In this document: positions 32,951-41,795 of the stretch, one piece after another
Layout: each line of letters opens with the position of its first letter
Numbering within the stretch: the stretch's first letter is position 1
NCBI GenBank assembly: GCA_963708715.1
Contig: CAVPSU010000002.1
Location: 310,001-374,000 of the forward strand
Direction of reading: 5' to 3'
Source of the DNA: DAIOEK01 sp963708715
Lineage (GTDB): Bacteria; Chloroflexota; Anaerolineae; Anaerolineales; Anaerolineaceae
DNA length: 64,000 bases
Notes under the pieces: model-generated
Told to the model about the DNA's origin: nothing
The model's input: the letters and a program-made list of their open reading frames with translations, nothing else
Databases searched by the model: none
Made by a program: the position numbers and the translations under genes

Positions 32951-34843
32951 TTATCCGGATGATTTCTTTAAGTGACGGACATCCCCTTCTCTGACCGTGA
33001 CGCCGATCCCATCCAGGTACTCCAGTAATGCCTGAGCGTATTTCCGGCTGGTATTGAATATATCCCGGCATTGAGCCAGGGTGATCGTCCCATTCCTTTG
33101 AAGAAAATCAATTATTTTTTCCGTCATATAAACGACTGTTTTATTTTCGAATATAACTTCGTTAGATACCTGTTTCAGGATATTTTCATGTAGTAATGCT
33201 TGAAATAATGGTTCTCCCATCCGCAAAGTTAAATCTTTCACCGATGGAGGTGAATACGGATTTCTAGTAAGCTCATCCAATAACGAATCAACCATCATTT
33301 GTTGAGTTTTGGAGAAAGCCACTGTAAAGCTTGAAAGGCTCACTATATTCCCATTTTCCTTTAGTATTCCTGCGTTTATCCAATGGGATAGAAAAGCTCC
33401 AAACACTTTGGGGGAAAGTGACAATTTACTGGTAAGCTCCTCCCGTGGAATTCCAGGCTTCAGTGGGTATCGATTGTGGAAACTCTCGATCAGGCGTTCA
33501 GCCTTACTGGTGAAGGTTACGAACCATTGGCTCTCAATTAGATATCGATTTTCCTTTCCATCGCCCCCATCGAGGATAATGATCTTATTCTCGGTTTCCA
33601 ACTTTACCAGGATATCCATTGTGAACGGAACTCCAACTGCCTTGCGTAAATCAGATATTGAAATCGGGAAATGAGAGGTAATAATACTCAGGTAATGGTC
33701 TTGGGGATCTCCCTCTTTCATGATCTCTAAAGATGAAAGAGTTTGGGGATCAAATCTTTTATATCTCTGATCAGATGGCGCCTCCAGAATAATGCCTCCA
33801 CCAATGGTCTCCGGTGGAGATGGACGGCGTAATATAAACCTGTCTCCAGGGAATGCTGTAATTGGATCTCTCAGGTCAAGTTGGATATAGCCTGTCTCTC
33901 CTGGAAGAAGCTTTTCATGATCCAATAACCGGACAAAGCCAAGGGATTCTTTTGCACCCAGGAAAAGTTTATACTCAGAATGATGAGCAACCGGTGTTGA
34001 GCCATCCTCAAGAAGGCGGATTTCGGCGGTGATCCGCCTGGACAGTTTATACGTGTCAGGCTTGACGAGGACATCCCCCCGGCTCACTTCGTCCAAATCA
34101 ATCCCACTCAGATTTACCGCCGTCCGCTGACCAGGATCTGCTTTTTCTTCTTTTGTTTTATGGGTCTGAAGACCTCGAATTTTACCCTTTCGGTGGGAAG
34201 GTAAGATCTCTATCTCGTCACCGACGTGGAGACCCCCATCCAGTAAGGTTCCGGTCACAATCGTACCAAATCCCTGGATCGTGAATACCCGGTCGATAGG
34301 CAATCTGGGACGGCCATGATCGCGGCGAGGTGGTGTGCTTCGTAAATTTTCAGCAAGAGTTGCTACAAGCTCGGGTAATCCGAATCCTGTCCTGGCTGAT
34401 ACCCGCAGGATAGGCGCATTTTCAAACCTGGTCCCCTGCAGGACTTTTTTTATATCAGCTTCGACCAGATCGATCCATTCGGTAGTTTCGACCAAATCAC
34501 ATTTTGTTAATACAACGATCCCTTTGGAGATTTCCAATAGATCCAGGATGGCAAGATGTTCCCTGGTCTGGGGCATTACGCCTTCATCAGCGGCAATTAC
34601 GAGCAGGGCAGCATCAATTCCACCGATACCGGCGAGCATGTTCTCGATGAAATCACGATGTCCCGGTACATCGACGATGCCTACGGGATCACCTGATGGT
34701 AAATTAAACCAAGCAAACCCGAGATCGATCGTCATCTCGCGGGCTTGCTCTTCTTTCAATCGGTCGGGGTGTATACCTGTGAGGGCAGCAACAAGAGTGG
34801 ATTTTCCGTGATCAACATGTCCTGCTGTTCCAACAACATACAT
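32951..34843 (-). CDS. selB: Selenocysteine-specific elongation factor SelB
   Basis: 630 residues. The G domain has GHVDHGKSTLVAAL, DVPGHRDFIENM and TKCD; after it come EF-Tu-like domains 2 and 3 and then about 250 residues of winged-helix sequence at the C-terminus (the part that binds the SECIS RNA). SelB delivers selenocysteyl-tRNA(Sec) to UGA codons. No selA, selD or tRNA-Sec gene is in the window, and no selenoprotein is evident. It overlaps nothing and follows the coiled-coil gene by three bases, so they are likely cotranscribed. A molybdenum-selenium hydroxylase of purine metabolism would be a plausible client, but is not seen. Confidence 0.93.
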   Translation of the reverse strand: MYVVGTAGHVDHGKSTLVAALTGIHPDRLKEEQAREMTIDLGFAWFNLPSGDPVGIVDVPGHRDFIENMLAGIGGIDAALLVIAADEGVMPQTREHLAILDLLEISKGIVVLTKCDLVETTEWIDLVEADIKKVLQGTRFENAPILRVSARTGFGLPELVATLAENLRSTPPRRDHGRPRLPIDRVFTIQGFGTIVTGTLLDGGLHVGDEIEILPSHRKGKIRGLQTHKTKEEKADPGQRTAVNLSGIDLDEVSRGDVLVKPDTYKLSRRITAEIRLLEDGSTPVAHHSEYKLFLGAKESLGFVRLLDHEKLLPGETGYIQLDLRDPITAFPGDRFILRRPSPPETIGGGIILEAPSDQRYKRFDPQTLSSLEIMKEGDPQDHYLSIITSHFPISISDLRKAVGVPFTMDILVKLETENKIIILDGGDGKENRYLIESQWFVTFTSKAERLIESFHNRYPLKPGIPREELTSKLSLSPKVFGAFLSHWINAGILKENGNIVSLSSFTVAFSKTQQMMVDSLLDELTRNPYSPPSVKDLTLRMGEPLFQALLHENILKQVSNEVIFENKTVVYMTEKIIDFLQRNGTITLAQCRDIFNTSRKYAQALLEYLDGIGVTVREGDVRHLKKSSG

Positions 34844-34846
34844 TGA

Positions 34847-36034
34847 CTATTCCATCTCGTTGGGTTTTCCGAATAATCGCTCATACGATGTAAGCCAGGT
34901 ATGAGCATTGTCCAGAAGAGAACGAAGACGCTTTTGGGTTTCTTCATTCATCTCTTCAAAATGATCACTAACTTGCTGAGTCATGTCTTCTAATTGCAAC
35001 AAACGTTGATCCAGCTTGTCAAATTGGCGAGACATATCTTTTTGCGATTCTTCCGCCACCATGTTGTAGTTCGTCCAGCGCTTTTGATCGTCTGCTTTAT
35101 AGGATGTCCACTCCTGCCGGAAGTGATCTTCATTCAGACGATGCATCTCCGTGATCTCATTGACCCGTCGTTCAATCCGCTGGGTAGAATCATCCATTTG
35201 GTCTTTTGCACGTCGAACTGTCCTGAGCACCTCATCCAGGGAATGTATTTGCGAGTCAATGGAAGAAGTTGCCTGTTCCATAGATATGAACTTAGATTGA
35301 ATTTCCTTCCAGGTGCGGTCTCGTTCCACCTGTGCCTGGTTTTGCCGTTCGATGAAAGTTACTTGCGCCTGGCGTCGTTCTGTTTCCGACTGCGAAAGAT
35401 CGGTCAGACGAGATTCAACTTTCTTTAAATTCTCGATCACTAAATCGACTCTAGACCGCTGTTCATCTATCCGTTTACGATAGGCGGAAATTTCTCCCTG
35501 GATATCAGTCACCCGTTTAGTATCTACTTTCAGCGATTCTTCGGTTAATTTTTGTGCGCGCTGGAATTCCTCGTAAACAACCTCAGAGCGCATCACTTTT
35601 TCGTCCAATTCAGGAATCTGTTCAGCGATTTTCTTCTGTTGTTCCTGGATAAGCCGGATATTTTTCTTGAGATCAGCGATCGGCTCCATGCCTTTTCTGA
35701 CCTCGGCTATCGATTTGTTAATGCTGTCATATTCCAAATGTCTTTTCGTCTCTTGCTCGTAATCACTATCCAGGCGGGATTTTTGAAATGTCTCAGCCAT
35801 TCGGCCAATCTCGACCCGAATTTCAGCGAGAGTGTTTTCCAACTGATCCAGCCGACCAAAAACAGTATTGAATTGTGATAGCTCCTGATGTAATTCCTTG
35901 ATCTCTTTATTAATCCCTTTAATCCCACCTTCGAAACGAAGGATCTTATCTTCTAAAGAAGCAATGGTTGTTTTTTCCTTGCGGCGTTCTTCATCCAACC
36001 ATTCCAATCTTTTTGTGATCTGCTCAATTTCCAT
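34847..36034 (-). CDS. Long coiled-coil protein of unknown function
   Basis: 395 residues, almost entirely charged heptad-like coiled coil (for example LEDKILRFEGGIKGINKEIK and MEPIADLKKNIRLIQEQQKK), with no cysteine-rich, membrane or enzymatic motif. It has no signal peptide, so it should be cytosolic. It resembles structural or SMC-like coiled coils in composition only, and I cannot assign a family. It begins the unit that continues with selB. The gap of 60 bases to the membrane-subunit genes has no obvious terminator. Confidence 0.7.
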   Translation of the reverse strand: MEIEQITKRLEWLDEERRKEKTTIASLEDKILRFEGGIKGINKEIKELHQELSQFNTVFGRLDQLENTLAEIRVEIGRMAETFQKSRLDSDYEQETKRHLEYDSINKSIAEVRKGMEPIADLKKNIRLIQEQQKKIAEQIPELDEKVMRSEVVYEEFQRAQKLTEESLKVDTKRVTDIQGEISAYRKRIDEQRSRVDLVIENLKKVESRLTDLSQSETERRQAQVTFIERQNQAQVERDRTWKEIQSKFISMEQATSSIDSQIHSLDEVLRTVRRAKDQMDDSTQRIERRVNEITEMHRLNEDHFRQEWTSYKADDQKRWTNYNMVAEESQKDMSRQFDKLDQRLLQLEDMTQQVSDHFEEMNEETQKRLRSLLDNAHTWLTSYERLFGKPNEME

Positions 36035-36094
36035 GTTTTCCTCATAATGCTGATCTGTAAGAGTGTGAAATTATTATAACATCCGCTATATTGA

Positions 36095-37501
36095 TCAGGG
36101 CAACCCAAGAAGCCGGGGGTACGCGCTTAACAAATCTGCCATCATCGGATAGATCAGGTGAGGAAACAGACCGAGAAAAATGAGAGCAGCTACTCCAACA
36201 ACCAATAATAACGGAACTATTTTATTTATCGGCCGGATCTCAGTCGGTGTGTCAGGTTTCAATATGAAATTATAAAGAGAATAGATCCCTCCCGCCCAGA
36301 CTCCAGCGATTCCAATGATGAGGAGCCATGCCAGCGTTGTAGATTGGAGTGATAATTCTTCGATCAACGCTATCCGGATCGGAAATCCAGCCAACATTGG
36401 TAAGCCCCCAATTGAAAATTGTGCCGCTAAAATGGAGACTCCCAATAATGGCTGAATCCGGGCTAGTCCACGAGTTTGATCAATCTGAAGGGTTCCATAG
36501 GATTTCTTGACCAGGCTAAGCCCCATTGACCAAAGGCCAAACGAAACCATTCTGGCAAGCAATAAGTTCGCGAATATTTCGTAACCACGCATGGTCATCA
36601 AGCCTAACGAAAGGATCGCAAAACCATTTTCCAATATGACAGCGAACCCAAACATGCGAGCAAGATTTCGCTGCAACCCGGACCATAGACCACCTGAAAT
36701 GATCATCAGCACGCCTGCATATTGCAATATCTTTGGCAGGTCAATGGAATTTCGCAACCAGGTATAGTGATCAATAAACGTTAATAAGAAAAATAATACT
36801 CCGGATTGGAGCATCAAGAAAAGATATCCCGTAATGTAGGTATCTTCTTCTTCGGCAAGCATTGGAATCCAGGAGTAAAGTGGAAATATCGCAAGAATAA
36901 ATGCGAATCCAACCCCCAGAAAGGTGATGATTTGGATCACATCGGATGAATTCGATGGCGCAGTTTCAATCCCACTGAGCAACCAACCGGTGAGCAGAAG
37001 AAATGGCATACCAATCGTTTGAAAAACCAGATAACGAACCACACCGGGGCGTGGTTCCGTAAAAGGCTTGGAAAGCATCGGTATACTCACAAGCACCACA
37101 CCTTCAATCAAAAGAGCCGCGTATAAAAAAGGCTCCACGGCAAATGATGCGATCAGAAGGGAAGTTATTAGTAAAGCGGATGGTGGAAGCAAATTCGTCG
37201 TTCCCGCGAAACGTGCACCAATCAACCAGAAAGTGGTGAAAGAGAACAGAATAACAAGGATGGTCTGGTCGTACCTGTCCAATATCAGGCTACGCCCCAA
37301 AATTGTAAATGTCGGTTCAATTTTGACACTTAGAAAACCAAGGCTAAATGGTTCTGAAACGGTGATCAATGCTGCAAGAATTGCGAGTAAAGCGGACACC
37401 GAGATCGCAATTCCATAGATCAAACTCCGGTAGCGAACCAGGGTTAATAATAAAATACCTACGACAAAGGGAAAGATGATCCAGAGAATCGCTGAACTCA
37501 T
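36095..37501 (-). CDS. Complex I/Mrp-type proton-conducting membrane subunit (NuoM/N-like)
   Basis: 468 residues with about 12 or more hydrophobic helices. The segment FAFILAIFPLYSWIPMLAEE resembles the conserved helix-turn of antiporter-like subunits, where Lys/Glu/His residues move protons, and the second half has GLARIQPLLGVSILAAQFSI. The central Lys is not clear to me, so coupling is not certain. It is the last of three overlapping genes (stop of the previous gene is inside its ATG). No hydrophilic complex I subunits occur nearby. Confidence 0.78.
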   Translation of the reverse strand: MSSAILWIIFPFVVGILLLTLVRYRSLIYGIAISVSALLAILAALITVSEPFSLGFLSVKIEPTFTILGRSLILDRYDQTILVILFSFTTFWLIGARFAGTTNLLPPSALLITSLLIASFAVEPFLYAALLIEGVVLVSIPMLSKPFTEPRPGVVRYLVFQTIGMPFLLLTGWLLSGIETAPSNSSDVIQIITFLGVGFAFILAIFPLYSWIPMLAEEEDTYITGYLFLMLQSGVLFFLLTFIDHYTWLRNSIDLPKILQYAGVLMIISGGLWSGLQRNLARMFGFAVILENGFAILSLGLMTMRGYEIFANLLLARMVSFGLWSMGLSLVKKSYGTLQIDQTRGLARIQPLLGVSILAAQFSIGGLPMLAGFPIRIALIEELSLQSTTLAWLLIIGIAGVWAGGIYSLYNFILKPDTPTEIRPINKIVPLLLVVGVAALIFLGLFPHLIYPMMADLLSAYPRLLGLP

Positions 37502-38082
37502 ATGGAATGCTCTCCCCGTTTGCTCTCCGTCCAGTATGCGGCAACAAAAGCCAGCCCTAATTTTATTCCACCTAACAAGCCGATGACCAGTAAGGAGATC
37601 TCCAAATGGAGAAAGATGATCTCAAATCCAATCAGAAGAATAAGTAAGCCAATGATAACTTCCTGACTATTCTTGGAAAAACCAATCAGTATCACTGCCT
37701 GAAAAATATTTACCAGACCAATGGATGCTGTGATCGTTGATAAACCCGGAAACCACTGAGTGGCAGAATCCACTAGGACAAGACCGGCAGCCACTGCGAA
37801 TAAATAAGTAAGGATATAAAAAACACTTTCCGAACGGAATGGAGAAATGGTGGACGACATTCGGGTAGATCGACCGGCTCCAATGACAGCACACGCCATC
37901 CAACCTAAAATTAATAGGATTAGCGGAAAAAGGATTGGAAATTGGGAGAAAAATAAGGCTGCCTCAATCAGGTACATACCTGCCAGGATAGAAAGCTGAA
38001 GTAGCAACTCCCTTCTGACAAGTAAGAGTGCCCCGAGAAGGATAGTGGCAGCTAACAAGACGATGGATAATATGTCGATCAT
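37498..38082 (-). CDS. NuoK/HyfE-like small membrane subunit
   Basis: 194 residues from ATG 38082, whose A is the last base of the preceding stop codon (TGATG); the frame could be read from 38139 but adds unlike residues. About six hydrophobic segments are visible, with the C-terminal part (IIGLLILLIGFEIIFLHLEI) resembling NuoK/MnhC/HyfE, including a membrane Glu. With the two flanking NuoL/M/N-like proteins it could form a small proton- or Na-conducting membrane module. Function inferred only by neighbourhood and style. Confidence 0.7.
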   Translation of the reverse strand: MIDILSIVLLAATILLGALLLVRRELLLQLSILAGMYLIEAALFFSQFPILFPLILLILGWMACAVIGAGRSTRMSSTISPFRSESVFYILTYLFAVAAGLVLVDSATQWFPGLSTITASIGLVNIFQAVILIGFSKNSQEVIIGLLILLIGFEIIFLHLEISLLVIGLLGGIKLGLAFVAAYWTESKRGEHSI

Positions 38083-39686
38083 CAACCGGTTCCTATCCTT
38101 AATATTGCCAAGAATAAGACAAAAACAAGTGCTGCCCATAGGAAACCACCCGCACCTTCAAGGAGATCATCTAAAAATCTGGCTACCTGTCCCATTCCTC
38201 GAAATAATAACCGAAATCCCGAAAATATCCATTCAAGATTTATGATCCTGCGGATCAATCCAGGAGATGCCGGTTGATCTGGTTCAGAAAATTTAGATCG
38301 GAAACTCTCCAAAATACCATCAATCCGATTTGTTCTCCAATTCCATAACCACAAACCCGTTGTGATGATTGTTATTGGGATTGAATAAATCCATGTTCCA
38401 ATTAACCTTGAACCTTGCCAACCAAACAATCCAGTGAGCAGATAACCCACTACCAGGATAATCATGGCCAGGGGATAGGTCAGATAGATAATTTGCTCCT
38501 GATTTGAAGCTATACCAGGCTTATTTAATACTTTTTGGATAAATCCAAATAATAGAACGATAAACGAAATACCGCCGGCAATCATCCAAACCACATTACC
38601 AGATGATCCAATAACTGATAATCCGCTTGCATTTGGTGTGAATGGTAATCCGGTAAAGCCTATGAGGCAAAGCAATGCCAATCCCTTCATTAGTGGACTA
38701 TATGAATCCAGTAGGAAGAGAACGCTTCCCAGATAAATCAGTGAAACACCCCATGAGATCGATTGAAATGGGTTTTTTATCAATACAGTAATTATGGCAA
38801 AAGCGGAAAGACCGATCAGGAAAAAAGGTCTTGAGTGAAGGTCATCCTTCTCCAATAGCCAGCGGGATGACGCATACAGAAGTGCTACAATCGCCAGGAT
38901 AGATAACAATGTAACCACACCAGTTGAGATGGTTGTGGACGGAAGTCTGGAGAGTACGACCAAAGCCGATGCGGCAGGGGCCATTCGTAAAAGGGTTCCC
39001 TGTCCGCGGCGAATGGAGGTTTCGCTGATAGCAGGTAGATGAAGCGGGAATACTCCGAGACGTAGGCCAATACTGATCAGAAGAAACAAGCCTACCTGGG
39101 GAGATAGATTATCAAAGCTGGTGTTATATCCCGCTTCTCGACTCCCGAGGATAAATGCCCAAAATCCAATAATAAGACCTGCAATTCTGGTCGAATAGAC
39201 CTGAAGGGCATGATCGAGATTTATTTTCTTATCTGATAGCCTGGCAAAAATAAACAGTTCAACCAGATCCATGGCTGCCCATCCCAGGAGAAGGGTTGTC
39301 GGGTTTGCCGCGAAAACTGATATCAGAGCTAATCCACCCAGCGCCAGACTGCCAGATAAATTGATCACTTCACTTCTTGACTTAAGATGACCGGGAGAAA
39401 CCAGAACGACACAAAATACCAATGAGATCAATGCAAAAGCATAAGGCCAAGAAGAATAATCCAGTAGCAAAGTTGGAGACACGGAATAAATATCCGCGCT
39501 TGCCCAGTTAAGTAAAGTAAAACTGCTAGGGAGACGGAGCCGTAAGAATACCATGGATATCCAGGCGACAAGGCTTCCGGCAGCAGCTATCAACCAAAGC
39601 GCCGGAAATCCAGGTCTGATAAGCCTTATTGCCAGAATCAGTCCCGAAGTAAAAAGCAGTAACAGGATTGGGATGATTAAGATCAT
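38082..39686 (-). CDS. Complex I/Mrp-type membrane subunit (NuoL/HyfB-like)
   Basis: 534 residues from ATG 39686 (MILIIPILLLL); reading from 39764 would overlap the hydantoinase gene. About 14 hydrophobic helices. The stretch GLRLGVFPLHLPAISETSIR, with RRGQGTLLRMAPAASALVVL after it, is similar to the conserved antiporter-like core of NuoL/HyfB proteins, and a Lys occurs in other helices. It begins a three-gene overlapping run that lacks NuoA-J or hydrogenase genes. It starts 19 bases after the hydantoinase stop, so it may be the end of the long upstream operon. Confidence 0.75.
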   Translation of the reverse strand: MILIIPILLLLFTSGLILAIRLIRPGFPALWLIAAAGSLVAWISMVFLRLRLPSSFTLLNWASADIYSVSPTLLLDYSSWPYAFALISLVFCVVLVSPGHLKSRSEVINLSGSLALGGLALISVFAANPTTLLLGWAAMDLVELFIFARLSDKKINLDHALQVYSTRIAGLIIGFWAFILGSREAGYNTSFDNLSPQVGLFLLISIGLRLGVFPLHLPAISETSIRRGQGTLLRMAPAASALVVLSRLPSTTISTGVVTLLSILAIVALLYASSRWLLEKDDLHSRPFFLIGLSAFAIITVLIKNPFQSISWGVSLIYLGSVLFLLDSYSPLMKGLALLCLIGFTGLPFTPNASGLSVIGSSGNVVWMIAGGISFIVLLFGFIQKVLNKPGIASNQEQIIYLTYPLAMIILVVGYLLTGLFGWQGSRLIGTWIYSIPITIITTGLWLWNWRTNRIDGILESFRSKFSEPDQPASPGLIRRIINLEWIFSGFRLLFRGMGQVARFLDDLLEGAGGFLWAALVFVLFLAILRIGTG

Positions 39687-39705
39687 CGAGTGTGCAGAGC
39701 ATCCA

Positions 39706-41124
39706 CTAGAGAATTGGCGCGCCCGGAGTTCGCATGAGGAATTTTCCCTGACCCGCAGACCCAAGCCACTGATCTCCGTTTACGATCAACTTGCCTCGCA
39801 GAAACACTTTTTCTGGCATACCTACTACTTCCCAGCCTTCATACAGGTTATAGTCTGTCCGCATATGCGCCTGGTTTACACCATAGGTTATTCGTTTTTC
39901 CGGATCCCAGATGACGATATCGGCATCAGAACCAGGTAATAAGGCACCTTTTCGGGGATACATCCCGAAGATCTTTGCAGGGTTTGTACTGGTGAGTGCC
40001 ACAAATTGGTTCGGGGTCAGCCTACCCTGTCTGACTCCATAGGTCCATAATATTGGTAGACGGTCTTCTATGGCAGGCAGCCCATTTGGAATTTTAGTAA
40101 AATCTGCTTTCCCTAGTTCTTTTCCGGGAATTGCCACCGGTTTTCCTTCAAAAAGGATGGGTTTGGACCCATCATAGAAAAACGGACAATGGTCGGTGCC
40201 TATTGTCTGGATGGTTCCGCGGCTTAATCCTTCCCAGAGGCGGGCATTGTCAACTGCAGTGCGAATGGGCGGCGAGCAGATCCATTTTGCGCCATCTTCC
40301 CGCTCCAGCAGATCGTCCGTAAAGAAGAGGTATTGCGGACAGGTTTCACCCATCACTTTGAGACCCTGTTGACGGGCATACTCTAATTGATCCACCTCAC
40401 CCGCTGCATTCATGTGCACAATATAAAGTGGGGCATCTGCCTGAGCAGCAAGTGCACAAGCACGCAGAACTGCTTCCACAGCTCCCCAGGCAGGTCTGGT
40501 AAGTGCGTGCCAGCGGGGGGAAAGATGCCCTGCCTGCAATGCCTCTTCAACGAGAATATCGATCACGTCTCCATTTTCAGCGTGGAGCATTGTAAGCATA
40601 CCTGTTTCTCTGGCTATGCGCATTACCCTGAAGATACCGGCATCATCCAACCGCAATCGGTTGTTATATGCGGTAAATACTTTCATGCTGGTTATTCCCG
40701 CGTCCACTACCGTTGGGATCTCCTCACCCAAAGCTTTGTCAAAGCGGGTGATATTGATGTGAAATCCGTAATCGATCGCTGCTTTGGCTTCCGCCTTCTC
40801 GTGCCAGGCAGCTATATCTTCTTTCAAGGTCAGGTGGTCTTGCGAAGTGAAATCCAACGCGGTGGTAGTTCCGCCAAAAGCGGCTGCCCGGTGACCGGTG
40901 TAATGATCATCGGATGAGACTGTGTCAAACATGGGAAGTTCCAGGTGAACGTGTGGATCCACCCCACCCGGCATGACCAGCTTGCCAGTGGCGTCGATCA
41001 CTTCAGCGGATGGATGGGATAGATCTTTCCCGAGTAGGGCGATCTGCTCCCCTTCCACCAGAATATCCCCGGTGAAGATCTCAGATGCGGTGATGATCGT
41101 CCCGTTCTTAATCAGGAGCGCCAT
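39706..41124 (-). CDS. Dihydropyrimidinase / hydantoinase
   Basis: 472 residues from ATG 41124, which has GGAGG five bases upstream. Metal-binding residues of the cyclic amidohydrolase superfamily are complete: GGVDPHVHLELP (HxH), the carboxylated Lys in ITSMKVFTAY, MLHAENGD, YIVHMNAAGE, and Asp in GTDHCPF. It hydrolyses cyclic imides or amides such as dihydrouracil, hydantoins or allantoin-like rings; specificity cannot be read from sequence. In E. coli an orthologous hydantoinase belongs to the anaerobic purine cluster with ygeW and carbamate kinase, which fits the neighbours here. The start overlaps the unknown gene upstream by 17 bases. Confidence 0.92.
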   Translation of the reverse strand: MALLIKNGTIITASEIFTGDILVEGEQIALLGKDLSHPSAEVIDATGKLVMPGGVDPHVHLELPMFDTVSSDDHYTGHRAAAFGGTTTALDFTSQDHLTLKEDIAAWHEKAEAKAAIDYGFHINITRFDKALGEEIPTVVDAGITSMKVFTAYNNRLRLDDAGIFRVMRIARETGMLTMLHAENGDVIDILVEEALQAGHLSPRWHALTRPAWGAVEAVLRACALAAQADAPLYIVHMNAAGEVDQLEYARQQGLKVMGETCPQYLFFTDDLLEREDGAKWICSPPIRTAVDNARLWEGLSRGTIQTIGTDHCPFFYDGSKPILFEGKPVAIPGKELGKADFTKIPNGLPAIEDRLPILWTYGVRQGRLTPNQFVALTSTNPAKIFGMYPRKGALLPGSDADIVIWDPEKRITYGVNQAHMRTDYNLYEGWEVVGMPEKVFLRGKLIVNGDQWLGSAGQGKFLMRTPGAPIL

Positions 41125-41704
41125 TAGAACCTCCATGTGGATCAATGATGTTGGTTTGGTAAATCATTCCCAACCAGGTAGCTACCTGGGGGTCCAGTTC
41201 CAATTCCTGTTTGGGTGTCGTGTATAAACCTGCGTTATCGTGCTGTCTTTCCCGAAGAGTCTGCCAGAGGATTGCCCTCTCCTCTGAATGCACTACCAGG
41301 TCCTGGATCGTTTTCGCATGGGTCAAATATTCACCTGTGGTATACAGGAATGTGAGTCGTTTCCATTTGCCAAACTCAATCGGTTGTTCCAGGGGAAATA
41401 GTGAACCCAATTGGATCTTATAATACTCTTCGTTTATCCGTTCTGGTGGACAATCATCTCGAAAGAGTTCTCCACGGGAAGTTAATTCATGTCCTTTTAC
41501 TTTCGCCAGATAATTGATTCGGCCACCTTCCGGAGATGGAAAGCTGCTCGTTTGGTAGAACGCCAGGAAATCTACGTCCACCACTTTTGGAGCAAAGCGC
41601 ATCGGAATCCTGTACCATCCCAGTAAACGCGCAATTTCCATATCGCGTGGGTTTGGCATCACAGCGATGAGAATGAGCGAATAAGAGTGCAATTCGGGAA
41701 TCAT
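41108..41704 (-). CDS. Unknown protein overlapping the hydantoinase gene
   Basis: 198 residues, not recognised. The N-terminus (HSYSLILIAVMPNPRDMEIA) is mildly hydrophobic; the middle part (INYLAKVKGHELTSRGELF, YYKIQLGSLFPL) has the look of a PUA/ASCH-like or small beta-barrel domain, but this is a guess. No membrane helices or catalytic motif are evident. Its 3' end overlaps the hydantoinase gene by 17 bases, so it is probably translated with it. Upstream, the 91-base gap carries a strong stem-loop (41743-41768) and a TATAAT at 41731-41726, so this gene could be transcribed separately. Confidence 0.65.
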   Translation of the reverse strand: MIPELHSYSLILIAVMPNPRDMEIARLLGWYRIPMRFAPKVVDVDFLAFYQTSSFPSPEGGRINYLAKVKGHELTSRGELFRDDCPPERINEEYYKIQLGSLFPLEQPIEFGKWKRLTFLYTTGEYLTHAKTIQDLVVHSEERAILWQTLRERQHDNAGLYTTPKQELELDPQVATWLGMIYQTNIIDPHGGSNGAPD

Positions 41705-41742
41705 GTTTACTTATCCAATATGCTAATTATAAGGCAAGATGA

Positions 41743-41768
41743 AAGGGCGAGCCTGCCGGCTCGCCCTT
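41743..41768. terminator. GC-rich stem-loop after the TrpB-like gene
   Basis: AAGGGCGAGCC (41743-41753) pairs perfectly with GGCTCGCCCTT (41758-41768), loop TGCC. On the minus strand no long T-run follows, so termination may be partial. Confidence 0.6.
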
Positions 41769-41795
41769 CTTGTAAATCGATTTATTGTGGGGATT

